This document shows, piece after piece, positions 1 to 8,929 of a stretch of DNA of 24,253 bases. Location: assembly GCA_002498385.1 (NCBI GenBank), contig DAHH01000010.1, forward strand, positions 50,166-74,418, in the 5' to 3' direction. Under the pieces are notes generated by a model. The model was not told where the DNA came from and made no database searches. It was given only the letters and a program-made list of their open reading frames with translations. Within the stretch, counting starts at the first letter, position 1. Each line of letters begins with the position of its first letter. This DNA is from Methanobacterium sp. UBA410. GTDB lineage: Archaea > Methanobacteriota > Methanobacteria > Methanobacteriales > Methanobacteriaceae. A program made the translations under genes and the position numbers.

Positions 1-309
1 GTGATATCTGCAGACTGCAAAACAGGACCACGAGAGGTGTTATGTCCTGAATCTGATTTAGATAAATCGATTAATTATCCATATTTAGGCGAACACGCTA
101 TCCTTACAAAACCATTTCCAAATGAACTCTTATTTAAAAATTTAGAAGAATCACCATTAAATGAATCTGAAAAGATGTTCTCAAACATGATGATTAGAAT
201 TATTAAGGATCCTGCTTTCAGGGAAAAATATTCAAATACCCGTGAGCTGGCCAATAACTTTTCTTACAAAAAAATTGTTGGCGAATGGGATGATTTACTA
301 TTAAGTTAA
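1..309 (+). CDS. Glycosyltransferase family 4, C-terminal fragment
   Basis: This is the last ~100 residues of a glycosyltransferase whose start lies left of the window. The frame is open to the first base, and the GTG there is not a credible start. The segment ISADCKTGPREVL is the donor-sugar-binding loop seen near the C-terminus of GT-B fold GT4 enzymes, where a conserved GPREIL-like motif follows the last Rossmann strand. The rest is a charged helical tail. It probably transfers a sugar to a surface glycan, in keeping with the glycosyltransferases downstream. Donor and acceptor cannot be told from this piece. The stop is followed within 35 bases by the end of a dead insertion sequence, which separates this gene from the rest of the glycan island. 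Confidence 0.75.
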   Translation: MISADCKTGPREVLCPESDLDKSINYPYLGEHAILTKPFPNELLFKNLEESPLNESEKMFSNMMIRIIKDPAFREKYSNTRELANNFSYKKIVGEWDDLLLS

Positions 310-339
310 ATGTTCCAAAGAACTGCGAAAAAATGGCAC

Positions 340-358
340 TGTCAAAAACTTGGGGGTT
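340..358 (+). repeat. Left terminal inverted repeat of the insertion sequence
   Basis: Nineteen bases that are the exact reverse complement of 1683-1701. The outward base on either side (339 and 1702) no longer matches, so these are the element ends. Confidence 0.85.
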
Positions 359-467
359 TTTGAAATTTGTGATTTAATAAACAATTTTTGTTATTCCAGT
401 TAAAAATGATTATTTTCAGAAATAGAAACATAAAAAGTTTTATAATAAGAGGAGCACAGTATTTTCT

Positions 468-1699
468 ATGCTAAAAAGAAAAACACTTGCTCCAATTAAT
501 GGTTTGTTTGATCAGGGTTATAAACTTTCCTATTTTTGTGAAGATTTATCAAAATATGTTGAAAACCAATTAAAATCAGATGAAAAGAATTATAAGGTAT
601 CTAAAACGTTGAATAAGTGGTTTAAAAAGGATATTTTTCATGTTGAGATGTTTGAACCGTTTTGTCCGGAGTGTTTCAAGCATAATTTGTGGTTAAAAAT
701 GGAGTTAACGAAAGAACACTTTATTTTTATGATAAAGGAGTTGTAAAAACAGAAATCCAGACTTATAAATGTAAATAGATGTGGTAAAAAAGTTCAATAC
801 AGATATTTCCGAAATTGTTGAGGACAATAGTAATTTCACACGTGACTTTTAAGAGTAAATGCCTTGAATTAGTAGGGTTTATTCTTCGGATCAGTGCGTA
901 ATGTTGCCTATAAAGCTAAAAAAGACACAGGAATCAATATTTCACAACAAACAATTTGAAAAACTGGATACTTGAACATAAAAACCAAAATAAAAACTCC
1001 GAAAACCGTTATTCAGGATATTTACATTTTTGATGTCGAATGGATCAAAATCAAAGGCATATGAAATTTACAGATCCCACTTTTATTCAACAGTAAACAG
1101 AATATTATTGTTGCTGATGAAATATACTCTAAAGAGAATTCTAAGAACATAAAAGACTTTTTAGAGCAAAATACAATGAATAAAAACAAAATCAGCATAA
1201 CCACAGATTTAGATGAAAAGTACAAACCAATAATTGAAAAATTAGGGTTTAAACACCAATGGTGCTACTTTCACGCGCTTAAAAAATTCAACAAAACCAT
1301 AAACCGAATATATCCAAGAAAATAAACTAAATAAAAAGAGAAAAAAGAAAATAAAGATAGAAAAACTAGAATTATTCAGTTTATTTCAGAGTGAGTCATT
1401 TAAAAATGCTAAAAACAAATTAAACAAAATTCTAAATAAAATTAACGAATATTCAGAGGTTATTCAATCAATTATCCACAATTCTGTGATGCCTTACTTT
1501 AAAACCTTCTTTGCATTCTTAGAAGATGAAAATATATGAACGAACCTCAAATAAAATAGAGAATACCTTCCAAAAAACCTTCCCCAAAAGTGTTAAGAGG
1601 TTAATGAAGATTAAAACAGGTGTAACGTCACGAATAAACATCAGAAAAGAAATTCAAAACCAGAAAAAACTTTTTAACAACCAACCCCCAAGTTTTTGA
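468..1699 (+). pseudogene. Broken DDE transposase
   Basis: An open segment of 92 codons (468-746), preceded by an AGAGGAG ribosome binding site, starts the gene and contains a CPEC motif. After its stop the next codons, read with one nonsense codon, give YKCK-x-CGKK, the other half of a zinc-ribbon. Downstream pieces in shifted frames still show transposase hallmarks. These are FDVEWIKIKG around 1033-1062, the segment VADEIYSKEN, then TTDLDEKY followed by HQWCYFHALKKF (about 1200-1290), and finally TSNKIENTFQKTFPKS (about 1540-1590). These fit the three acidic residues of a DDE catalytic core plus the C-x2-H signature of Mutator-like transposases. At least three frameshifts and several in-frame stops make it non-functional. 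The closest insertion-sequence family is undetermined. Confidence 0.75.
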
Positions 1700-1701
1700 C
1701 A
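1683..1701 (-). repeat. Right terminal inverted repeat of the insertion sequence
   Basis: Exact reverse complement of 340-358. The transposase reading frame ends inside it. Confidence 0.85.
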
Positions 1702-1917
1702 AAGCCGAAAAAAAGATGTTTAATAAGACAACGGCACCATAAATAAAGATAAAGGTTGTTACACTTATCAACTCATCAAAATTTCAATTACCCTACTTCC
1801 AAAAATCCAATTTCAAACTAAATTTTAAGCAAATCAAACTACCCCATCAACTGTTTCAAGAATTCTAAAATAGAAAAGGGATTAAAAAATTTTTTCACTT
1901 TTCATAATAAGAAATTT

Positions 1918-2976
1918 TTAATTAATTGGCTGATTATATAAAATTCTTCTGGGTTTTCCATTGTCAAAATTATTTTTCAGCCCATCAAGATAAGCAGATG
2001 TGAGAAATTTTATCCGTTTATATTTATGATCATCCAATAAGATAATGGCAGATGCGGAAACCAACCAGGAGAATAATAAAATTATCCATATGAACAGCGC
2101 GGGTTGCCTATACTTTTTCAGTAACCATGTATTATTCCGTACTGCGTAATAATTTAACCAGTAATTCTTGTATTTCGCCCTGTAAACTGTACGACCGAAA
2201 ATAGATTTTTTCACGTATTTTGAAGCGTTAAAATTAGTTTGGTGCAAAATAACACTATCATTAATAAGTAATATTTCTCCCACACTTCTTAATCTTATGG
2301 AATACTCTGTATCATCGCCATGTATAAAAAATTCTTTTTTAGGGAAACCTATCTCTTTTATTGATGTTCTGTTAATCAAAACACCAACAAAAGATGCATC
2401 ATCAATTTTTAAAACCTTGTTATTTTCAATTAATTCCGGGTCAACAGTTTTGCTAATATTAAAATTCCTTAGACTTTTAAAATCAAAGATTTTTCTATGT
2501 AATGGAACTATCCGATTGTCCACAGTTTTAACAACGCTGGCTAATGCTGATATGTTATCTTCACTAATATAATCTGTTAACCTTTCAAGTGAATCTTTAA
2601 GGGGCTCTGCATCATCATCCATCAACCATAACCAATCGTATCCATCTTCATAAGCCCCTTTAACACCTTCGTAGAATCCTCCAGCGCCACCCGTATTCTC
2701 GTTTAACTTGATATAACAAATGTTAATATCTTTATTGGTAGAGTTTTGAATAGTAGAGTACCTCTTCCAATCTTTGTTTGAATGATCTTTTGGTAATTCT
2801 TCAATGTACTCTTTTTTCAATAAAATTTCATTAGTTCCATCTGAAGATGCATTATCAACTATGTAAATAGCATCCAACGGTTTTGACTGATTTTTTAGAG
2901 CTTCTAAACATTCTAATAATAAATCTTTTCGATTATATGTAACTACAACTGCACAAATCTTCTTATCTGAATTCAC
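1918..2976 (-). CDS. Glycosyltransferase family 2, galactofuranosyltransferase-like
   Basis: A 352-residue GT-A fold transferase. The N-terminus VVVTYNRKDLL and IYIVDNASSDGT form the nucleotide-binding half, NTGGAGGFYEG follows near residue 95, and WLWLMDDDAEP (about 116-126) supplies the metal-binding DDD. A later HGDDTEYSIR carries the His and acidic residues of the GlfT class. A hydrophobic stretch near residue 295-315 may attach it to the membrane. Because a UDP-galactopyranose mutase and a close paralogue (4796-5821) lie nearby, transfer of galactofuranose from UDP-Galf is the best inference; rhamnosyltransferases share the same family. The start is GTG at 2976, six bases after AAGGAGCG; an ATG two bases upstream is out of frame. 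It appears to be a single-gene unit, divergent from the GT4 gene at 3343. Confidence 0.85.
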   Translation of the reverse strand: MNSDKKICAVVVTYNRKDLLLECLEALKNQSKPLDAIYIVDNASSDGTNEILLKKEYIEELPKDHSNKDWKRYSTIQNSTNKDINICYIKLNENTGGAGGFYEGVKGAYEDGYDWLWLMDDDAEPLKDSLERLTDYISEDNISALASVVKTVDNRIVPLHRKIFDFKSLRNFNISKTVDPELIENNKVLKIDDASFVGVLINRTSIKEIGFPKKEFFIHGDDTEYSIRLRSVGEILLINDSVILHQTNFNASKYVKKSIFGRTVYRAKYKNYWLNYYAVRNNTWLLKKYRQPALFIWIILLFSWLVSASAIILLDDHKYKRIKFLTSAYLDGLKNNFDNGKPRRILYNQPIN

Positions 2977-3342
2977 ATTATTCGCTCCTTAAATGTTGTC
3001 AGTACTGCTGCTATTATTTCATTTGAAGAAAAAATTTAATTCATCATCATGTTTTAGGGATTTTAGTATAACATTTAAATTCTTTGATCAAATTCTGTTC
3101 TAAATTTTTTTACTAAGGTTACTCGGTAATAACCGGTGCAAAAAACTTAAATCCTCTTGATATTAAATGTTTTTAACTCATTAAAATTTAATTTTTTATT
3201 TTTTTTGTTATTTATCTATATTTTGTTATTAGATTAAAGTATTAATTTGGCTAAAACTTTTAAAGCCTAGTTTAATTTAAATAAAATTAGATGCTACTAT
3301 TATAAGTATCGTTTCAACACTTATCTGAATGGATGTGAAAAA
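2977..3342. other. AT-rich divergent intergenic region
   Basis: A 366-base spacer between divergently transcribed glycosyltransferases, so it must hold both promoters. A TATA-like ATTTAAATA at 3275-3283 is suitably placed for the rightward gene. A weak 5-bp stem (GGTTA/TAACC) lies near 3117-3134. I see no gene or RNA here. Confidence 0.5.
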
Positions 3343-4722
3343 ATGAAAGTCTTACATATAGGATGGGGTTTCAGACCGTGGAGGGGAGGAGGTTTAATTG
3401 AATATACTGAGGATTTAATGGATATTCAAGCAAATAATGGTTGGGATGTCTATTATTTTTTCTCCTGTCGGCACTACCCATTTACTAAAACCTCCCTTAA
3501 AAAATGGAAAAACGATAACATAACTGTTTTTGAGGTTGTTAACTCTCCCATATTTCATTCAGGAGATCTTGGTACTTTATACCCTCAGTTGGAATTATCT
3601 GAGGAACACACAGAAAAGTTTTTTAGAGATGTATTAAACCAAATTAAGCCAGATATAATTCACATACAAGAATTAGCTGGATTACCTTCCTCTTTAATTG
3701 ATATAATTAAAGATGAGTATAATATACCTTTGGTAATGACTTTGCATGACTTCTTTTTATTATGTCCCACACTCAATCTTTTTAATAGTAATTATGAAAA
3801 TTGTTTTAAAAATCAAATAGGAAAAGAATGCGTTAAATGTTGTGTAAATGCTTATGGTTCAATTTTAAAATATCAAATTCATAGTTGGATCAACAATAAA
3901 CTGTTAAAAAAACTCCATTTTGATCTATTTTCGAACTTTGAAGTTAAAAAGATTAGAAATAAATCGAACACATATAATAGTTTGATTAATAAAAGTTCAC
4001 TGTATCAAAAAAGAAGGGATGTCAATATTAAAAGACTGGAAAAAATTGATTTATTAATTGCTCAGTCATATAGAGTTGAAGAAATTTACAGAAAATTTCT
4101 AAAAAGCGACAATTTAATTACTTTACATTCAACAGTTAAACATTTGGATTTAATCAATCCAAAAGAGTTAAAAGTTAAACATCCTATAAGATTTGCAACA
4201 TTATCCGGTTGTTATTCCATTAAAAAAGGATCAAAATTGATTTTTGAAACAATCCAAATATTAAATAAACGGGGAATTAATAATCTATTCGAGTTACATA
4301 TTTGGGGCGACTTGGATTATAACATTAAAAGCATAATGCATTTTTCAAATGTTTATTCTCATGGCAGTTATAACATTAACCAGTTAGATCAAATTTTAGA
4401 AAATGTAGATGTGGGTATTATCCCCTCCACATTAGAAGAGGCTTATGGATATACAGGCATTGAATTTCTTGCCAAAGGCATTCCAATTATCGGTAACAAA
4501 AAGGGAGGAATTGTTGATTACACCCACAATAATTCAACAGGGTGGGTAAATGAAACTGCCTCTGCTGAAGAACTGGCAGATCTGATTGAACATATCGTTA
4601 AAAATCCTGATGAAATAATAAAGTTAAATAAGAAAATATTAAACAATAAAGAATTAATTAAATCAATGGATGCTCATTTCAATGAAATTAAAGACATTTA
4701 TAATCAAGTTATTAGTGAATAA
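3343..4722 (+). CDS. Glycosyltransferase family 4
   Basis: A 459-residue GT-B transferase. The N-terminal domain opens with KVLHIGWGFRPWRGGG, the glycine-rich first loop, and contains IIHIQELAG and MTLHDFFLLCP, the acceptor-side segment typical of GT4 enzymes. A cysteine cluster follows (LCP…NCFKN…ECVKCCVNA, about residues 143-170), as in many GT4 proteins of the same subgroup. The C-terminal domain has RFATLSGCYSIKKGSK, then IIPSTLEEAYGYTGIEFLAK, which holds the E-x7-E donor-binding motif, and ends with GIPIIGNKKGGIVDY. ATG 3343 is preceded by GGATGTGA, close to the ideal ribosome binding site. It is probably cytoplasmic and adds a sugar to a lipid-linked glycan; the sugar is not predictable. 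Its 3' end converges on the GT2 gene at 4796. Confidence 0.9.
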   Translation: MKVLHIGWGFRPWRGGGLIEYTEDLMDIQANNGWDVYYFFSCRHYPFTKTSLKKWKNDNITVFEVVNSPIFHSGDLGTLYPQLELSEEHTEKFFRDVLNQIKPDIIHIQELAGLPSSLIDIIKDEYNIPLVMTLHDFFLLCPTLNLFNSNYENCFKNQIGKECVKCCVNAYGSILKYQIHSWINNKLLKKLHFDLFSNFEVKKIRNKSNTYNSLINKSSLYQKRRDVNIKRLEKIDLLIAQSYRVEEIYRKFLKSDNLITLHSTVKHLDLINPKELKVKHPIRFATLSGCYSIKKGSKLIFETIQILNKRGINNLFELHIWGDLDYNIKSIMHFSNVYSHGSYNINQLDQILENVDVGIIPSTLEEAYGYTGIEFLAKGIPIIGNKKGGIVDYTHNNSTGWVNETASAEELADLIEHIVKNPDEIIKLNKKILNNKELIKSMDAHFNEIKDIYNQVISE

Positions 4723-4795
4723 AACGAAAAGATGTGGGAGAAAACATGGAACTCCTAAAAATTAACAAAAAATTAAATCATCTCATGAATTTTTT

Positions 4796-5821
4796 TCACT
4801 TATTATCTCCATATAAAAGATTTTTGGGTTTTTTATTATCAAAATTTCCTCTAAATCCATCAGAGTAAGCTTCTTTAATAAATTTTATTCTTTTAAACTT
4901 ATGATCATCATAAATAAGTATCCCTGTTATAATGGCCAACAATTTAATTAAGACTTCATAATACAATCTAATCTTGTTTTGCCCATATTTAATACCAATC
5001 CAAAAAATATTCCGATTATAAAAATAAGTTAACCACAATGAATCATAAGGATGTCTTATAGATTTTCGGTTGAACTTTTCTTTTACTAAATAATTTTTTG
5101 ATTGTTCATCTTTATGAATAATAATACTATCAGTAATTAGTAATATTTTGCCAGTGGTTCTTAATCTAATACAATACTCTAAATCATCAGCATGTATAAA
5201 GAAATCTTTATTAGGGAATCCTATAACTTCAATAGCGTTTCTAGGTACTAAAAGACCAACAAATGAACACATATCAATTTCTAGACAATTATTTTTCTCA
5301 TAACTTTCTAAAGACACGGAATCTTGCATGGGGATGCCATTAAAATTAAAATAGCCTCTACTGACAGTAATTATTGAATTATTCACATCAAGAACTTTCG
5401 AACATAAACCGGATACATTTTCAACATCCATGTAATCCATTAAAGATAATAAACAATCTTCTAAAGGTTCTGAATCATCATCCATTAACCAAAACCAGTC
5501 ATAACCTTTATTATAAGCCCTTTTCACTCCTTCATAAAAACCACCAGCACCCCCCATATTTTCGGACGTTCTAAGGTAATGAATAATTGTATTACCTTTT
5601 TGGATAGTCTTTTCAAAGTTTTCTTTTAATTCATTTGCAGGTAACTCTTCGAGATATTTATTTTCAAATAATAATTTCGGAGTACCATCAGTTGAAGCAT
5701 TATCCACAATATAGATAGCATCAATGGGTCTTGTTTGGTTTTCAAGTGCTTCCAAGCAGGATATAAGTAGTTCTTTTCTGTTGTAGGTTACTACGACTGC
5801 ACAAACTGTTTTATCTTTCAT
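4796..5821 (-). CDS. Glycosyltransferase family 2, galactofuranosyltransferase-like (paralogue)
   Basis: 341 residues, clearly a paralogue of the protein at 1918-2976. It shares VVVTYNRKELL, IYIVDNASTDGT, MGGAGGFYEGVKRAY, DWFWLMDDDSEP and FFIHADDLEYCIRLR, and the C-terminal DDHKFKRIKF…AYSDG. The DDD triad and the His-x-Asp-Asp segment are intact. It is the last gene of the leftward operon; its ATG overlaps the last 11 bases of glf, so translation is coupled to the mutase that makes UDP-galactofuranose. This makes a galactofuranosyltransferase role the best guess. Two such paralogues suggest either successive Galf additions, as with GlfT1 and GlfT2 of mycobacteria, or different linkages. Confidence 0.87.
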   Translation of the reverse strand: MKDKTVCAVVVTYNRKELLISCLEALENQTRPIDAIYIVDNASTDGTPKLLFENKYLEELPANELKENFEKTIQKGNTIIHYLRTSENMGGAGGFYEGVKRAYNKGYDWFWLMDDDSEPLEDCLLSLMDYMDVENVSGLCSKVLDVNNSIITVSRGYFNFNGIPMQDSVSLESYEKNNCLEIDMCSFVGLLVPRNAIEVIGFPNKDFFIHADDLEYCIRLRTTGKILLITDSIIIHKDEQSKNYLVKEKFNRKSIRHPYDSLWLTYFYNRNIFWIGIKYGQNKIRLYYEVLIKLLAIITGILIYDDHKFKRIKFIKEAYSDGFRGNFDNKKPKNLLYGDNK

Positions 5822-6959
5822 TTGTTACCCTCTTGAATTTACTGAGCGCTTCATTGGTTACGATGTCCATGTTGTAGTATTTGTATTCTGCGAGTCTTCC
5901 AACCAGGCTGAGATTGTTTATTTTTGATGCTTTTTCCAGGTATTTCTTGTAGAGTTGGTTGTATTCTTTTTTGGGTATGGGATAGTATGGTATGTCTTTG
6001 TTTTTGTTGTATGGTTTTGGGTATTCTCGTATTATGCTAGTTTTTTCGTGTTTTTGTCCTGTTAAGTGTTTGAATTCTGTTATTCGTGTGTAGTTGTAAT
6101 TGTTTGGGTAGTTCACTGTACCGGTTTCTTGGAAATATTCTTTGTTCAGGGTTTCTGATTTAAATTTGAGGGATCTGTAGGGTAATTCTCCATATTCATA
6201 GTTGAATAGTTCGTCTATTTGTCCTGTGAATATTAGTTTGCCCTGGAATTTTTTGTTTTCAAAGTATATTTCGTTGTTCTCGACTTTTATAAGTTCTTTG
6301 AAGTTTGTGTTGAGCATTATTTTGATGTTGGGGTTTTCAAGCATTTTTTGGAACATCTGGTGGTAACCATGTAAGGGTAGGCCCTGGTATTTGTCCTGGA
6401 AGTACCTGTTGTCCTTTGAGATATAGATCGGAACTCTTTCTGTTACTGATGGATCCAGTTCTTCTGGTTTAACTCCCCATTGTTTCTTGGTATAGTTGAG
6501 GAACACTTTTTCATATATGAAGTCTGCGAGGAACTTCAAATCTTCATCTTCTGATTTTTTCAACTTTAGAATTGGGATTTTGGTGTTGAAACCGAATTTT
6601 TTGATTAATTTATCTTCTAAACTTCCAGCTAAATTTTCTGGTAGCAATTCATGCAATGTGTTTAAATTGAAGGGTATGGGTACTTTTTCACCGTCTATAA
6701 AACCTAAAACATGATGTTGATAGTTGTACCAGTCTGTGAATTGGGATAAGTATGTCCAAACGTTTTCTAGGTTTGTGTGGAAGATATGTGGTCCGTATTT
6801 GTGTACCAGTATCCCATTTTTGTCGTAGTAATCGTAACAGTTACCGCCGACGTGGTTGCGTTTTTCAATCAACAAAACCTTTTCATCTAAAACAGTAACT
6901 ATTCTTTCCGCCATGACACATCCTGCTAATCCTGCACCAACTATTATGTAATTAAACAT
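5811..6959 (-). CDS. glf: UDP-galactopyranose mutase
   Basis: The 382-residue flavoenzyme interconverts UDP-galactopyranose and UDP-galactofuranose in the cytoplasm. The FAD-binding Rossmann start YIIVGAGLAGCVMAERI is at residues 4-20, LLIEKRNHVGGNCYDY follows near 29-44, and the family signature HKYGPHIFHT is at about 53-62. The conserved central part PFNLNTLHELLP and the C-terminal GRLAEYKYYNMD are present, and the length matches the bacterial enzyme. The start ATG immediately follows the stop of the TylF-like gene (TAAATG) with GGGGAAG upstream; its own end overlaps the next GT2 gene. It is the best-identified gene of the cluster and shows that the glycan contains galactofuranose, which is otherwise best known from bacterial and fungal surfaces. 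Confidence 0.96.
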   Translation of the reverse strand: MFNYIIVGAGLAGCVMAERIVTVLDEKVLLIEKRNHVGGNCYDYYDKNGILVHKYGPHIFHTNLENVWTYLSQFTDWYNYQHHVLGFIDGEKVPIPFNLNTLHELLPENLAGSLEDKLIKKFGFNTKIPILKLKKSEDEDLKFLADFIYEKVFLNYTKKQWGVKPEELDPSVTERVPIYISKDNRYFQDKYQGLPLHGYHQMFQKMLENPNIKIMLNTNFKELIKVENNEIYFENKKFQGKLIFTGQIDELFNYEYGELPYRSLKFKSETLNKEYFQETGTVNYPNNYNYTRITEFKHLTGQKHEKTSIIREYPKPYNKNKDIPYYPIPKKEYNQLYKKYLEKASKINNLSLVGRLAEYKYYNMDIVTNEALSKFKRVTNER

Positions 6960-7652
6960 TTATTCTTCCCCTTTTTTTAAGATTTTAACTGCGACTTGTT
7001 CATCATAGCGGCAGTATCCTATGTATTCAAATTTAATGTTGTTGGATTGTATGAATTCCATGAATGCTTTATATTCCCCGTTTTTCCATCCGGGATAATT
7101 GAAAAATTCATCAAATATTATGATTGTACCTTTTTCTATTTTATTATTTAAATTTTTGAATATTGTTTTTGCAGAGGAATATAAATCACAGTCTATATGT
7201 ATGAATGAACAGTTTTCTGTTTTTTGTGATATAAAATTTGGTAGACTATCCTCAAACCATCCCTTCACTAACTTTACATTTTCTTTAACTTCGGGAAATC
7301 CTTCTAATTTGAATGTGCCTTCTTCAAAGCCGTCTCTCCAGTTTTCAGGTAGTCCTTCAAAGGAATCAAATCCATAAACTGTTTTATCAACATTTGATGC
7401 AATGAAGTTTAAGGTTAATCCTTTATAAACTCCAAATTCCATAAATAATCCATTTTTGTTTGTTAAATTTAATGAATATTTGAGTAAAGAAAATTTATCA
7501 GGAAAAGATTTGGTTTGGGACATATTCTCTTCCACAAATTGGGCTGTTTGGTTTAATGCTCTTCTTTGAAGCTGTCTCTCAATATTATGGGCATCTTTGG
7601 TGTTATTATTATCAATTACTGTATCAATAACCTTTGAAATTTTTTTTAACAT
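6960..7652 (-). CDS. TylF/macrocin-O-methyltransferase-like SAM methyltransferase
   Basis: 230 residues of the TylF family of class I, S-adenosylmethionine-dependent sugar O-methyltransferases. LFMEFGVYKGLTLNFIA (about 68-84) is the glycine-containing SAM loop. VYGFDSFEGLPENWRDG is the characteristic TylF motif, and SFIHIDCDLYSSAKTIF contains the acidic residues that bind the metal and the sugar diol. IIIFDEFFNYPGWKNGE follows and completes the family pattern. The ATG overlaps the last 7 bases of the flippase gene (ATGTTAA) and the stop abuts glf, placing it firmly in the operon. It probably methylates a hydroxyl of a sugar in the surface glycan. Which sugar, and whether it acts before or after assembly, is unknown. 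Confidence 0.88.
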   Translation of the reverse strand: MLKKISKVIDTVIDNNNTKDAHNIERQLQRRALNQTAQFVEENMSQTKSFPDKFSLLKYSLNLTNKNGLFMEFGVYKGLTLNFIASNVDKTVYGFDSFEGLPENWRDGFEEGTFKLEGFPEVKENVKLVKGWFEDSLPNFISQKTENCSFIHIDCDLYSSAKTIFKNLNNKIEKGTIIIFDEFFNYPGWKNGEYKAFMEFIQSNNIKFEYIGYCRYDEQVAVKILKKGEE

Positions 7653-8929
7653 GTGTTCATCATCTCTTGATTTGCTTTTTTGTAAAGTTTCCAGAAGGAT
7701 AGTGTTATTATAGTCTCAACGATTAAAAGTGATAAGGCTGTACCAACATCACTTAAATAGTATGCCATTGGTATTATTAAGATGGGATAACCTAAACCAA
7801 TTATAAATTGCACCTTTGAGACCCATTGGGAGTATCCAAATGCAAATAAGAATAAAACTCCGAAAACATTACTCAAACCTATTATAAATGGTAAGAATGA
7901 TAATATTTGAAGTAACTGGATAGAATGACTGAATTGGTCTCCTGCAAGAAGAGTTAAAACCGGTCCTGCAACTAAAAAAAGCAATACAGACACTATGAAT
8001 GTGGATGAACCAATAATTAATGTTAATTTTTTGATAAAATTCACAGCAGCTTCTTTTGATTTTGTTGCAAGTGAACTTACATAAGGATAAATAGATTGAG
8101 ATACTGGATTTAAAAGTCCAACAACCATTAACACTATTTTTTCAGCTACAGAATAATAACCGACAATTGTATTACTTGCAAAAAATCCTAAAATAAAAGT
8201 ATTTGACGTTGTGTAAAAACTGATGGCCACCGTAGATACAAATATATGCCACCCTTCCTTCATTTGATATTTAATATCCTTTAAACTTGGAACAGCAAAT
8301 TTTACATTAAAATCTCTATGTACAAGATTTAGAGCAATTATTCCTATAGTTATAGCACCAATGGAATTAATTAAAGGCACATATAAATAGTCTGATGGAT
8401 GTCTGATAAATATGAAGATCAAAGCTGTGTAAATTAGCAGGGTCCCCATGTTAAGTAAGCTGATGTACTTCATTTTTTCCATTCCTTGGAAGAACCAGGT
8501 TGGTAAAAGTAGATTTCCAATTACCAATCCAAAAGTGAAAAAATAAAGAAGCCAATCACTTCTAAACTTACTAAAGCCAAAAACGATCACTGACATCAAA
8601 ACAAAACTTAAAATCATTAATAGGAACTTGGTTGTCAAGACAGAACTGAACGTTTTAGAAACATGAACTTTATTCTCACGATTAATGGAAATTTCCCTTG
8701 TGGCTGAAAAATTAAACCCATAATCAGTTAATACCTGAAAATAACTAATAAAAGCCGTTGCAAAGGCTATTGCTCCATATTTATCAGGTCCCAAAACCCT
8801 AGTCAAATAAGGAAAAGTAACCAAAGGCAAAATATAATTCAAACCCTGTAAACTAAACAAAGAAAGTATGTTGCTCATTATTCTTTTGTAAGCAGCATTT
8901 TCCATTATATTATCTAAAAATCTCTTCAT
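7646..8929 (-). CDS. Oligosaccharide flippase (Wzx/RfbX type)
   Basis: A 427-residue polytopic membrane protein of the polysaccharide transport/MOP superfamily. The N-terminal segment LQGLNYILPLVTFPYLTRVLG with DKYGAIAFATAF is the diagnostic Wzx signature, and DYGFNFSATREIS follows. About 12 hydrophobic segments run to the C-terminus. It should flip the lipid-linked oligosaccharide from the inner to the outer face of the cell membrane. It is the first gene of the four-gene leftward operon, and all junctions downstream of it overlap or abut, which ties export to UDP-Galf formation, methylation and transfer. ATG 8929 has an AGGAA about 10 bases upstream; the internal Met at residue 9 lacks a ribosome binding site. 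Confidence 0.92.
   Translation of the reverse strand: MKRFLDNIMENAAYKRIMSNILSLFSLQGLNYILPLVTFPYLTRVLGPDKYGAIAFATAFISYFQVLTDYGFNFSATREISINRENKVHVSKTFSSVLTTKFLLMILSFVLMSVIVFGFSKFRSDWLLYFFTFGLVIGNLLLPTWFFQGMEKMKYISLLNMGTLLIYTALIFIFIRHPSDYLYVPLINSIGAITIGIIALNLVHRDFNVKFAVPSLKDIKYQMKEGWHIFVSTVAISFYTTSNTFILGFFASNTIVGYYSVAEKIVLMVVGLLNPVSQSIYPYVSSLATKSKEAAVNFIKKLTLIIGSSTFIVSVLLFLVAGPVLTLLAGDQFSHSIQLLQILSFLPFIIGLSNVFGVLFLFAFGYSQWVSKVQFIIGLGYPILIIPMAYYLSDVGTALSLLIVETIITLSFWKLYKKANQEMMNTC

Larger units (their letters stand above)
340..1701 (+). mobile_element. Degenerate insertion sequence with 19-bp terminal inverted repeats
   Basis: About 1.36 kb bounded by perfect 19-bp inverted repeats (340-358 and 1683-1701, outer sequence TGTCAAAAACTTGGGGGTT). 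The interior is a broken DDE-type transposase reading rightwards, whose stop codon (1697-1699) falls inside the right repeat, as in compact insertion sequences. No clear target-site duplication is visible in the flanking bases (…GGCAC on the left, AAGCCG… on the right). The size and style could fit the ISM1 group (ISNCY) known from Methanobrevibacter, but I could not verify this family. Many stops and frameshifts show it is no longer autonomous. It sits between two glycosyltransferase genes, a common place for island rearrangement. Confidence 0.8.

Noticed and set aside
1022..1225. Minus-strand 67-codon open frame inside the insertion sequence
   Set aside because: It is the antisense of the transposase remnant, which has recognisable motifs on the plus strand.
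3117..3134. Small hairpin GGTTA/TAACC in the divergent spacer
   Set aside because: Only five base pairs with no flanking conserved elements; expected by chance in this composition.
4746..4868. Possible 40-residue gene (ATG 4746 with GGGAG upstream)
   Set aside because: Most of it is the antisense of the conserved C-terminus of the GT2 gene, and the product has no recognisable feature; the ribosome-site-like sequence is probably chance.
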